Shown here in pieces: positions 8,083 to 18,000 of a DNA stretch of 64,000 nucleotides (positions are counted from its first letter, which is position 1; every line of letters starts with the position of its first letter). The DNA is taken from contig JAOPHQ010005154.1 in assembly GCA_030340625.1 (NCBI GenBank), positions 112,357-176,356 on the forward strand, read 5' to 3'. The position numbers were made by a program, and so were the translations under genes. Under the pieces are notes generated by a model. The model had not been told where the DNA came from. It did not search any database and was given only the letters and a program-made list of their open reading frames with translations. The stretch is from Merluccius polli. Lineage: Eukaryota > Chordata > Actinopteri > Gadiformes > Merlucciidae.

Positions 8083-11000
8083 GTACCCTCCCCTCAAGGG
8101 ACGCCACCTGGCGTCCTACCTGGCTTACCCGGAAACCTGATGTAGAAATCCCGCAGCAGTTGCGGGTCGAGGATGAGGGAGCGCTTGACCCAGGAGCGCT
8201 CCTCGGGGCCGTATCCCTCCCAGTCGACCAGATACTGGTAGCCCCTACCCCGTCTGCGCACGTCCAGAATCCGGTTGACTGTGTAGGCCGGGTGGCCGTC
8301 GACGAGGAGCGGGGGGTGGAGGCGCAGGAGGCTGGAGAGGGCTTTCGGTGACCGGCTTGAGGAGGGAGACGTGGAACACTGGGTGGACGTTCAAGGAGGC
8401 TGGGAGGCGGACAGCGCTGGGGTTTATTATCTTCTCCACAGGATAAGGCCCAACGTACCTGGGGGAGAGCTTTCGGGAATCGGTCTGGAGGGGGAGGTCT
8501 CGGGAGGAGAGCCACACTTGCTGGCCCACCTGGTAGTCGGGTGAGGGAACCCGATGTCGGTCCGCCAGACGTCGGTTGCGCTCAGCCGTTCTCCCCAAAG
8601 CAGCACGGGTCTCCCGCCACACACGTCTGACCCGGCGGAACTGAGCGTGGACCGAGGGGACTGCTGCGTCGGACTCCTGGCTAGGAAATAAGGGTGGCTG
8701 GTAACCGGTGTTGATCATAAAGGGGGAGAAACCAGTGGCTGAGCTGATGAGGGAGTTGTGGGCGTATTCCACCCAGGGCAGGTGTGTAGCCCAGGAGGAT
8801 GGGAGGCGGGAGGCGACGCAGTGCAGAGAGGACTCCAGGCTCTGGTTGGCCCACTCAGTTTGCCCATTAGACTGGGGATGATAGCCAGAGGTGAGGCTGG
8901 AGGTGGTTCCCAGGGCCCGGCAGAAAGCCTTCCACACTTGCGAGGTGAACTGGGGTCCGCGGTCCGACACAATGTCCTGTGGAATACCGTGCAACCTGAA
9001 CACGTGTCACTAATAAGTTAGCGGTCTCCAAGGCGGTGGGGAGTTTAGGGAGGGGGACAAAATGAACAGCCTTGGAGAAACGGTCAACCACCGTGAGTAT
9101 GGTGTCGTTACCTTCGGAGGGGGGCAGTCCGGTAACGAAATCCACTGCTATGTGTGACCAGGGACGTGGAGGAATGGGTAAAGGTTGTAGGAGCCCTGCC
9201 GGGGGTCGGTGCGAAGGTTTGTTTCGGGCGTACTCTGTGCATGCAGCGATGAAGACCCGAATGTCTGATGACCTGGCAGACTGTGGCACGAACAACCGAC
9301 CCGGGGGACAACCGTCTGGAATCGTCTGGCCCTGCAGAGCCTCCGGAACCTCCCGTTCGACTTGCCAGTGAACTGCCCCAGCACACACTCAGGATCCAGG
9401 ATGGTCTCCTTAACGGGCTCCCTCCCCTCCAGGGTGAACTGACGGGAGAGCGCGTCCGGCTTGATGTTCCGAGACCCGGGGCGGTAGGTGAGGGTGAACT
9501 GGAATCGGCCCAGGAACAGAGCCCAGCGGGCCTGCCGGGTGTTCAGGCGACGGGCAGTGCGGAGGTAGGCGAGGTTCTTGTGATCCGTCCATACGATGAA
9601 TGGCTGAGCTGCCCCCTCCAGCCAGTGTCTCCACTCCTGCAAAGCCAGGACCACTGCCAGGAGCTCCCGGTTCCCCACATCGTAGTTGCTTTCAGCGGGG
9701 GTGAGGCGACGTGAGAAGAAGGCGCAGGGGTGGAGCTTATTGTCTGTGAGTTGGCGCTGGGAGAGGACGGCCCCGACCCCGGAATCCGAGGCGTCAACCT
9801 CGACCACGAACTGCCGCTCAGGATCTGGGTGCACAAGAACAGGGGCGTTAACAAACATGTTCTTTAGTTTCACAAAGGCAGATTGTTCTACAGGGGACCA
9901 GGAAAGGAGTTTCGAAGAGGTGAGGCGAGTAAGGGGGGCCGCCAGGCAGCTGTAGTTCTTTATGAACCTACGATAAAAGTTTGCAAACCCCAGGAAACGC
10001 TGCAGCTGCTTGCGGGTGGTGGGAGTGGGCCATTCCTTCACCGCTTCCACTTTGGAGGGATCCGCCCGCAACTGCCCCTTCTCAACCACAAAACCCAGGA
10101 AACTCACAGTGGATACATGAAATTCACATTTTTCAGCTTTAACATACAACTTGTTTTCCATCAGCCTTTGTAACACATCTCTAACGTGAGTCACGTGTTC
10201 TTCCATGGAGCTAGAGAAAATCAAAATGTCATCAATGTAGACGAACACAGTTTTGTTAAGCAGATCCCTTAACACATCATTTACCAGGCCTTGGAAAACA
10301 GCGGGCGCATTAGTGAGTCCGAAAGGCATCACCAGGTACTCGAAGTGACCTAAGTGAGTGTTGAATGCAGTCTTCCACTCGTCCCCCTCCTTAATCCTGA
10401 TGAGGTGGTAGGCGTTCCTAAGGTCTAGTTTGGAGAAGACGCGGGCAGAGTGTAAGGGGCTGAAGGCGGAGTCGATCAGGGGGAGTGGGTACCTGTTTTT
10501 AACAGTTATGTCATTCAACCCGATGTAGTCAATACATGGCCGCAGGGTTTTATCTTTCTTCTCAACAAAGAAAAAACCGGCCCCCACAGGAGAGGAGGAG
10601 GGGCGAATGAGACCGGCTGCCACGGATTCTCCATGGCCTCCCGCTCGGGTTTGGACAAATTGAAGAGCCTCTTGGTGGGGAGAGGGGCCCCTGGCAACAG
10701 GTCAATAGCACAGTCATAGGGTCTATGGGGGGGCAGTGAGGTGGCAGAAGTTTTGCTAAACACGTGGCTGAGGTCATGGTAGTCAGGGGGTACATTGGAT
10801 AACTCGATTACCTCCACTGCTGGAGCTAGGTCTGCAGGCCTGGCGGGCAGAGCGGAACGGAGGCAGTGGGCGTGGCAGTGGAGACTCCAGTTGCGAATGG
10901 TGGCGGTGGACCAATCGACGTGGGGATTGTGAAGCTTTAACCAAGGGATTCCCAGAATAACAGAGTTCAGAGGTGAGGAGATTACGTATAGTTCTAGATG

Positions 11001-11357
11001 CTCATGATGGTTACTGGAGAGTACTAAGTTCAATGGTTCAGTTTTATGAGTCACCAGTTCTATGAGCTTACCGTCCACAGCGTGTACCCTCTTGGGGGAG
11101 GACAGTTCATAAATAGGAATGTTATTAGTCTTCACAAAGTTACGGTCAATGAAATTGTCATCGGCACCGGAGTCCACCAGCACCTGCACCGGAACCGAGT
11201 GTTCAGGTCCGTGAATCATACTTGAAACTTGAATTCTCGAGGTGGGAGAGGAAGAGATGTGGCTCACCAGAGTCCTCTCTTGTACTGGTGAGCCCGGTCT
11301 TTTGGCAGCTCTGAGCAGCCGGAAACGAAGTGGCCACCCTGTCCACAGTAGAGGCAC
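8083..11357 (-). pseudogene. Chromovirus pol: protease, RT, RNase H, integrase, chromodomain (several frameshifts)
   Basis: Reading leftwards: an aspartic protease motif VDSGADDNFID (about 11.2 kb) lies in the frame 11357-10515. The reverse transcriptase (PCIDYIGLNDIT, MPFGLTNAPAVFQ, catalytic VYIDDILIF) and RNase H (VDASDSGVGAVLSQ, WTDHKNLAYL) lie in the frame 10623 to about 9400. A frame break and small deletion near 10625 separate them. The integrase resumes in another frame: AVDFVTGLP holds the first catalytic Asp, and after a shift near 9005 come SDRGPQF (second Asp) and NGQTEWANQ (Glu). The His half of the integrase zinc finger is missing, because the sequence jumps to AACTEYARNK. After a final shift near 8330 a chromodomain is readable (AYTVNRILDV, YLVDWEGYG, ERSWVKRS). 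Confidence 0.9.
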
Positions 11358-11503
11358 AGCTTGTTCTGCATCCTGCGTTGTCTCTCGGCTGGGGTGAGAC
11401 GGGCCCGACCCAATTGCATAGGCTCGTCAGCAGGTGGCGTTCGTGGCTCGTGAGCGTAGTGGGTGGTGTCAGGCGATCCCGGGATGGAGTCTGCAGAGCT
11501 GGG

Positions 11504-12295
11504 TCAAGTGCCAGAGATAAGCCGCCTCCTCCCCGTCCCCTGACGTTCCCTAACTCTTTCCCTTATTCTGTTGTCGAGGCGGATAGCTAAATCAACGAGG
11601 GAGTTGAACGAGTTGCATTCCTCCCGTACCGCCAACTCATCCTTTAACTCTCCTGCCAACCCCTTACAAAAAATGGCTTGAAGAGCCGAATCATTCCACC
11701 CACTCTCTGCCGCTAAGATGCGGAAATTCACTGCGTACTCTGACACCGAAGAGTTACCCTGTTGGAGATCGAGTAACTGGCTTGTGGCCTGTCTGCCCTT
11801 TACCGGGTGGTCAAAAACTCGTCTCATTTCGTCAGTGAACTGGTGAAAATCATTAATCAACTCGTGTTGTTGTGAGGAGACAGCTAGGGACCAGGCTGCT
11901 GCCTGTCCAGTGAGCAAACTCATTATAAAGGCTATTTTAGCTTGAGGTGTAGCATAAGTGTGGGGTTGTTGGCTAAATACTAACTGACACTGGTGTAAAA
12001 AGTGCTTACATGTACCTAAGTCTCCTGAATACCTGGCTGGTATGGGGATGTATGGCTCGCGTGCTTGCGGATCAGGGCTGGGAGGAGGATCGTTGGCTGG
12101 GAGGTGCGCGGCGGCTCCGGGAGCGGAGACGAGCTGGTCCTTCAGGGCTGCCAACTGTCCGCCCAGTTGCGATACGCTGGCGCCGAGCTGCTGCAGGTGT
12201 TCCATCACCCGCCCCAGGGAGGACTCGTTCTGGTTTATTTTGGCAGCTTGCGACGAGAGTGCACGTTGGTAGTTATCCATCTCTGCTGGGTCCAT
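11504..12295 (-). pseudogene. Chromovirus gag (zinc-knuckle end frameshifted)
   Basis: A 263-codon minus-strand frame begins MDPAEMDNYQRAL shortly after the 5' LTR. It has a coiled N-terminal helix (heptads around residues 10-50), a Pro-rich linker, and the retrotransposon-gag capsid region (YIPIPARYSGD, then SLLTGQAAAWSLA and a conserved WNDSALQAIFCKGL block). This is the same gag type from which vertebrate PEG10/RTL1 genes derive (family knowledge). The frame ends before the CCHC knuckle; knuckle-like sequence continues in another frame around 11360-11300. The frame is therefore broken between capsid and nucleocapsid. Confidence 0.85.
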
Positions 12296-12299
12296 GCAG

Positions 12300-12310
12300 G
12301 CCGGATGATT
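12300..12310 (-). other. Self-priming primer-binding site of chromovirus
   Basis: On the minus strand the 11 nt AATCATCCGGC begin one base after the LTR end. They are perfectly complementary to GCCGGATGATT inside the LTR (12590-12600, and 7897-7907 in the other LTR). In Tf1 and the vertebrate sushi group the 5' end of the RNA folds back onto such a site to prime reverse transcription. This predicts transcription start at 12600. Confidence 0.75.
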
Positions 12311-12311
12311 C

Positions 12312-12775
12312 TGTTATGGCCAGTCAAGGAGGTCAGGACCCAGTTGCAGAGTTCAATAAAAAAAGGTTTATTTAACAAAAGGCGTATCTCTCGAGGAAAA
12401 GCAGCAACGAAAAAGGCAAACTAAAAATCTCCATAGACATGGGAAAAGGCTCAAGAATGAAAGTACAACAGAAAAATAGTGACAAGGCACCAAAACTCAC
12501 TGATACAAAAAACGATCACTGGAGGGTTTTAACGCGAGGCGAGCAGCTGGAGACACACGGTGCACTGGCTTGATGCTGAAAAGCAAAGTAATCATCCGGC
12601 ACCAGAGACAAAGGGTAAGTGGTTTAAGAAGCCAGCCAATCTGGGCAGAACGAGCTGCAGGTGTGCCAGGTGCCCTGTGCTCCAGGAGATCGCCCCGCCC
12701 CTTGGTGCACACTCTGCATGACAGGGAGAGAGATGTCAGTCACAACACAACACCACAAAATTCAGGACCACAACA
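12312..12775 (-). repeat. 5' LTR of chromovirus with predicted core promoter
   Basis: This LTR is almost identical to the other one. On the minus strand TTAAA lies 27-23 bases upstream of the predicted start at 12600, and an inverted CCAAT (attgg) lies a little further upstream. An AATAAA lies at the complement of 12367-12372. Confidence 0.9.
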
Positions 12776-13222
12776 TTATTAAGGTGACATTATTTTACAA
12801 TTGATCATAACCAACAGTAGAATAACAGAAATTACGCCTTTTTACGTCAGAGAGTAGGTTCCCACTGTCTGATCATGCCTGTATGGTCAGTAATGAGCTA
12901 CTGTAACACTAGCATGTTAGCCTGGCTTTACACGGTGACACTTTCACCCAACTAGTTGCAGGTTGCAAATTGCATGAAACATAATTTCCATGCAACTTGA
13001 TAGTTACACGAAGCAATTAAAAAAATCTCATCAACACAATTGAAATAGTTTATTTTATTAAAATTAGCTAGCGAGATTGGTAATTTTTCATCTGTCATAT
13101 TGTTTCTCGCTAGATTACATCAAATGGGATGTGTCATTGTAAGAACATTTGCATCTTTGTATCTTATGTCGAATCATTTTCTCGCTGGATAATATCCATT
13201 CGAACGGGTTGTTTTACTTTCT

Positions 13223-13257
13223 CAGGGTCCGTGTACACAGACCGTACACGGACCCTG
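13223..13257. other. Perfect 14-bp hairpin
   Basis: cagggtccgtgtac (13223-13236) and gtacacggaccctg (13244-13257) pair perfectly around a 7-nt loop. It lies inside the Harbinger-type element and may be the remnant of a further insertion. Confidence 0.8.
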
Positions 13258-13747
13258 TAATTGAGTTTGAATAGAAGTCAATGGTAAAAGTGGACTAGTT
13301 GTAATTAAGTTACAGATATCTACAATGAACATTTCCACTAGTAAGAAATTAATTGGTGATATCAAGAATTAACATTTTGACTAGCGAGAAATTCATTGTA
13401 GATATCTTTAAGTAAAATTGCTACTAGTCAAAATTACATTATGGATATGTGGCTTTATGGCTTGGAATTCTAACTAGTCAACAAGCAATTGTTGATATCT
13501 ACAATTGCTATTACCGCTACTGATTAAATGTTAAAATGGCTTGCCATAGTAATGTAGGATAGGAAGAGAGCTACCAGTGCAGTAATGCTTAATGATATGC
13601 TGGAGGAGAAAACACCACATAAAAGGCTTACACTTCTGTGGGGGAAGGACTGGTTATTTTCAATGAGCTAAACTCTATTCAATCTCTATTCAAGGACCTT
13701 GATCCATCCAATGAGCCTCTGGTGAGTGGTTCTCCCTTTGATTCAAG

Positions 13748-14269
13748 TGGGTCTCGCTGCGGAACACAAGATCCAGGGGGAGGGGATGGATCTAGGTCCA
13801 GTGGGCGGCGTTACGTGCTCCGGGCGACGTTACGTGATCCGCAGAGTTTTGTGTTATTTGATCGGAGCACTGCAGGCAGGGCAGCGATAACAAACATAAA
13901 TTTGAACATACTTAAAAGAGATTTTTCGTCGGTCAGACAAGTTTGTCACATCTAAGACTGACCCCCAAAAAATACCTGGTTTCTGAGTGTGGTGCATGTG
14001 TCCCCAGGTTAGGAGGCCTCTAGCTTGGGTAGCAGTGGTGGGTGTGTGGGCCTAATTAAGTATTTTTTGTGCATTTATTCATCCATGCTGCCTATAATAA
14101 TAGTTCATAATGGTTCAACATTAAAAAAGAGCAAGCTACTACTCAAAAAGAGCGGGGGAAGTGTGTGGTGTAGTTATCCAATCAGATCAGGCACTTCTGT
14201 AACGCCACCCGGCTGGACCTAGATCCAGCCCCTCCCCCTGGATCTTGTGTTCCGCAGCGAGGTGCTACT
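13748..14269. mobile_element. Nested 522-bp element with long inverted repeats
   Basis: The arms (about 13748-13813 and 14200-14269) are reverse complements sharing tcgctgcggaacacaagatc. The same 13-bp sequence cctttgattcaag flanks both sides (13735-13747 and 14270-14282). A long TIR with a target duplication of 9 bp or more suggests a Mutator-like MITE, but some of the 13 bp could be chance extension. Confidence 0.72.
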
Positions 14270-15005
14270 CCTTTGATTCAAGGAAAATCAATAAATAAAC
14301 ACATAGCTCTCTGTTGACACCTTGTGACATCAGTATGATGTGGTGAGTTTAAATCAATCAGTTGACATCGGTTGAAATTATACCGCATCAACAGGACTTT
14401 GGCATAATCACCTGACACCTTATCTGCGTTTTGATTGGCTGAGTTTTGCAATTGTTGCGGCTCAGTTTCAGACAAGTTTCAAGTGCGTTGCAGAGGGCTT
14501 TACACCATGCAACTCAATTGCAACTTAGTTTCACCTAAGTTTCAACCAACTAATGTTGGGTGAAAGTTTCACCGTGTAAAGCCAGCCTTACATTTTGATG
14601 GGGTTGACAGAATACATTATGTTATAGCAGTCCAAAAGTGACACATAATAGGCTATGTAGGCCTATGTAGCCCAATATTGATGCAAACTAGCCTACAAAC
14701 ATAATATTAAATTACATACTGATTATAACTGTATTCAGTTATTTATGTAATTATCTCGGAATAACAGCAATTGTTCTCCAGATAGACCTAAACACGTCAT
14801 ATTCTTACCATATATAATGAAAAGTGGTATAGGCTATTTTATGTACCAGAGCACCAGTAGTAGACTAAACAAGTGTATATACGTCTACTAGGTACGGGTA
14901 CATCAGAGTAGCAGACCAATAATTAGTATTATGAGTGACACCTGTGTTTGTCCTGTGAAGCCAAAGACAAGTTTCCACTTTGTCTGTCTGTCCCCCCTTT
15001 GACAG

Positions 15006-18000
15006 TTACCCTCTCTCTGCTGGGCAATGGGATGGTGCTGCTCATCTCCTTTCGGAGGAGGAAGAAGATGGTGAGCTCGGAGCTGCTCTGCGTTAACCTG
15101 GCCGTGGTGGACTTCCTGTGCTGTGTCTGCTTCTACCCGCTGTCCATCGCGTCATCCTTCAGCCACGCCTGGCTGGGCCAGGGCCTGACCTGCCTCTACT
15201 ATGGCCTGGGCTGTTACGCCTTCGGCCTGTGCGGCATGTTCACCGTTGCCGCCATTAGTGTCATCCGCTACCTGAAGACCTGTTACCGCCTGGTCTACGG
15301 TGAGGACATGGTTGGTGGGATGGGGGGGTGTGGTTTGGAAAGGGTTCCTGGTGTTTGGTGTGGTGTAGGTGTAACTGTGCGTTCACACCGAAAGCGCACA
15401 AAGAGGAAAATGATCCCGGAAGTCATTGTGTATTGGGAGCCAGGCGGACAAAGAGGGAAAAGAGGAATAGGCGGAGGCGGGTGGACTAGGCGATTTAGGA
15501 GGATAAAAAAAGTTTAAAATCCTCCAACTTTATGTAAATGAGCTATGACGTGTCTAGGAGGGAAAGGTGGAAAATCCATTGGTAGCCAATGGGGATGTCT
15601 CGTTCTGCCGTCGTCCCTCGGTCAGATCTGTCCCAGAGAACAACCCGCGTAACTTTAGTTCCTACCAAACATTTGTTCCAAGATGTCGCTGGAAATGCTG
15701 ATTGCTGCTGTAGCAGAACACCCAGTCCTCTATGATTTGACATTACATTTGGAAAAATCAATGTTTATTTGGGATGACCATTTCCGTATGATTGGGGAAT
15801 AAGTAAGGGATAATGCCCGACGAGGTGTCCATTAACAGAAATGAATGGACGACGCGGAGGACGGTTGCTTCCGCGAAGTACCATGGTCACTTACGAAAGA
15901 ATGAAATATTTAATCAATTAATAATACTTTAATAACACTTAGTTAAAATTGTGAGTTTTTTTTTATTTTTACAAGTTGAGCGGACTATTCAATGTCTCCC
16001 GTATGCAGGCGTTGCCAAGCAACGTGGCCATAGCGCCTTCATAGCGTCAACGTCTTTCCTAGGTGTAAATAAACACTTTTTAACCTACACCCTCCAGCCA
16101 ATCAGAATCGAGTATTCACCCAGACCATGATATAATTGGGGAGTGATTCTGTTTTTAATGACTTTATCAAGTAACTTTACATCAAGTAACTTTCTGTGAT
16201 CAACGATGTCGGTAAATGGGCTGTGCTACACAGTAGTTGCGTGGTGGTGTTTAGCGCGTGTGACGCGCTGGCCCTTTAAATAAAAAAAAAGCAAGAATGA
16301 ACATTCTGAAGGGGGTGGAGTGGACAAGGATTCCTCTTTGTGCGCTTTTGGTGTGAAGGCACAGTAAGAGGGGCCTTTAAGGTGTCACTGCATGCAGTCT
16401 ATTATAAGGAGTCCACATTTTTCTTATCCTCATAATGGCCCCTTCTAAATGGTATCCATTAGGCCACCAAAAAAAAAAAAGAAGCTATTCACTGAGGGCC
16501 TCCTCTCCTTTAAGGACTGTAGCTTACAAGGCCGTGAGGTTATTGGTCTAAATGCAATACATATGATTTGTCATTGAAAAACAAGTTAAGCTAAATAAAT
16601 TCAGGTTAATAGGCAGACGTGGATGCCTGTATTCACATGTCCAAGTTTTCAGAAAGGTTATCATGGTCCCTGCAACCTTGTAGCCTACTTATACCAGCCA
16701 CTCTACATGGATTGCTTTTTTCCCCTGTTATTTTTGTTTTCTTTGTCGTGTAGTTTCTCTACACACTTATATGCAAATGGTAAAAAATAGATAAATATAC
16801 ATACAGTGGCTGAGCAAAGAGAGCCAGCACCCTTTATACACAATTATTACTGCAAGAAGGCCATGGCCAGTGGGAAACAGTGGAAAGAAAAAGTCAATGC
16901 TGCTTCTCCCAGTGTTTATTTAGCAACCTCAAATCAACACAAAACATCAATAGAAAATCATTACAATGGAAATCAAATCAAATCAAACTTTATTTCTTTA
17001 GCGCCTTTTGTACAAAATTTGCAATACAAGGTGCTTTAACAATACGATGAAAATACAACAAAAATATAACAATACAATGAGAATACAACAATACAGTGAA
17101 AATAAATGATAATATAAGGAAAAGATAATTAGAAATAAGAGACATGGTAAAACAGAGATATCAGTGTATTGTTACGTAGAAAAGGGTGGATGGTATTTAA
17201 ATTTTTTTTTTTAATGATAAAAAAATTGATTAAGGGAATGCTAAGCTAAATAGGTTTGTCTTAAGGTTTCTTTTAAACGTGTTCACAGATTGTGATTACC
17301 TCAGCTCCTCTGGCAGGCTGTTCCAGAGGCGAGGACCGTAAGACACTAAAAGCCGCCTCCCCGTAGGTCTCTGTCCTCCTCACCCGGGGAACAACTAAAA
17401 GGCCGGTGCCAGAGGACCTGGGTGATCTAGAGGGAGCAGACATCAGAAGCATGTCTGACAAGTATTCGGGTGCTAATCCATTGAGTGTTTTGAACACCAA
17501 TAAGTGGATTTTAAAATCTATTCTAAAACTGACAGGCAACCAATGAAGGGACTTTAGGGCAGGTGAGACGTGTGCTCTCCTTCTGGTCTTGGTCAGTACA
17601 CGTGCTGCTGCATTCTGAATGATCTGTAGCTTATTTATAGCTTTCTTAGGTAGACCAGATAGGAGAGCATTTCAGTAATCAAGCCTGCTTGAAAAAAAGC
17701 ATGCATACGTCTCAGTATTAAAACATACTGTATGATGGAATGCAAAAAGTGACACTATTTTTGAAATAAAGCCAAATCAAGCCAACAATACTATATCGCG
17801 CGATTAGAAAAATGATCGCCGTTAATCTATTCTCAAAGTTGGGTTGGGAGCTGGGTCTATACCCAGGGCCGGATCAGTAACCCCAGGGGCCCCTGGGCAC
17901 CGTCAGTCCAGAGGCCCCCCCCCCCCCGGACCGGCGACCGGGGGGGGGGCTAGCGGAGCATTTCAGTTGCGGGGGGGGGGGGGGGGGCTAGCGGAGCATT

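Larger units (their letters stand above)
7618..12775 (-). mobile_element. Chromovirus (Ty3/gypsy, Tf1/sushi-like) LTR retrotransposon, minus strand
   Basis: Two LTRs (7618-8082 and 12312-12775) face the same way and enclose gag and pol on the minus strand. A perfect 5-bp target duplication ttatt flanks the element (7613-7617 and 12776-12780). The order gag, protease, RT, RNase H, integrase, chromodomain identifies a chromovirus. No tRNA-type primer site follows the 5' LTR. Instead an 11-nt sequence there is complementary to a segment inside the LTR, as in Tf1-type self-priming. Several frameshifts and an integrase zinc-finger deletion make it defective. Confidence 0.93.
12920..14587. mobile_element. 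Non-autonomous PIF/Harbinger-type DNA element, 1.67 kb
   Basis: Terminal inverted repeats of 31 bp (12920-12950 and 14557-14587) differ at two positions and read gcctggctttacacggtg at the outer end. A 3-bp duplication tta flanks both sides (12917-12919 and 14588-14590), the target preferred by PIF/Harbinger. The interior is AT rich and has no transposase. It contains repeated actagt/gatatc motifs at 13290-13510, a 14-bp hairpin at 13223-13257, and a second element at 13748-14269. Confidence 0.8.

Noticed and set aside
14948..15005. Reading the opsin exon upstream to a start at 14948
   Set aside because: A pyrimidine tract and AG at 15004-15005 mark a splice acceptor, and no ATG starts that frame.
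15543..15761. Transposase remnant inside the 15.4-16.4 kb MITE
   Set aside because: The short minus-strand frame shows no transposase motif.
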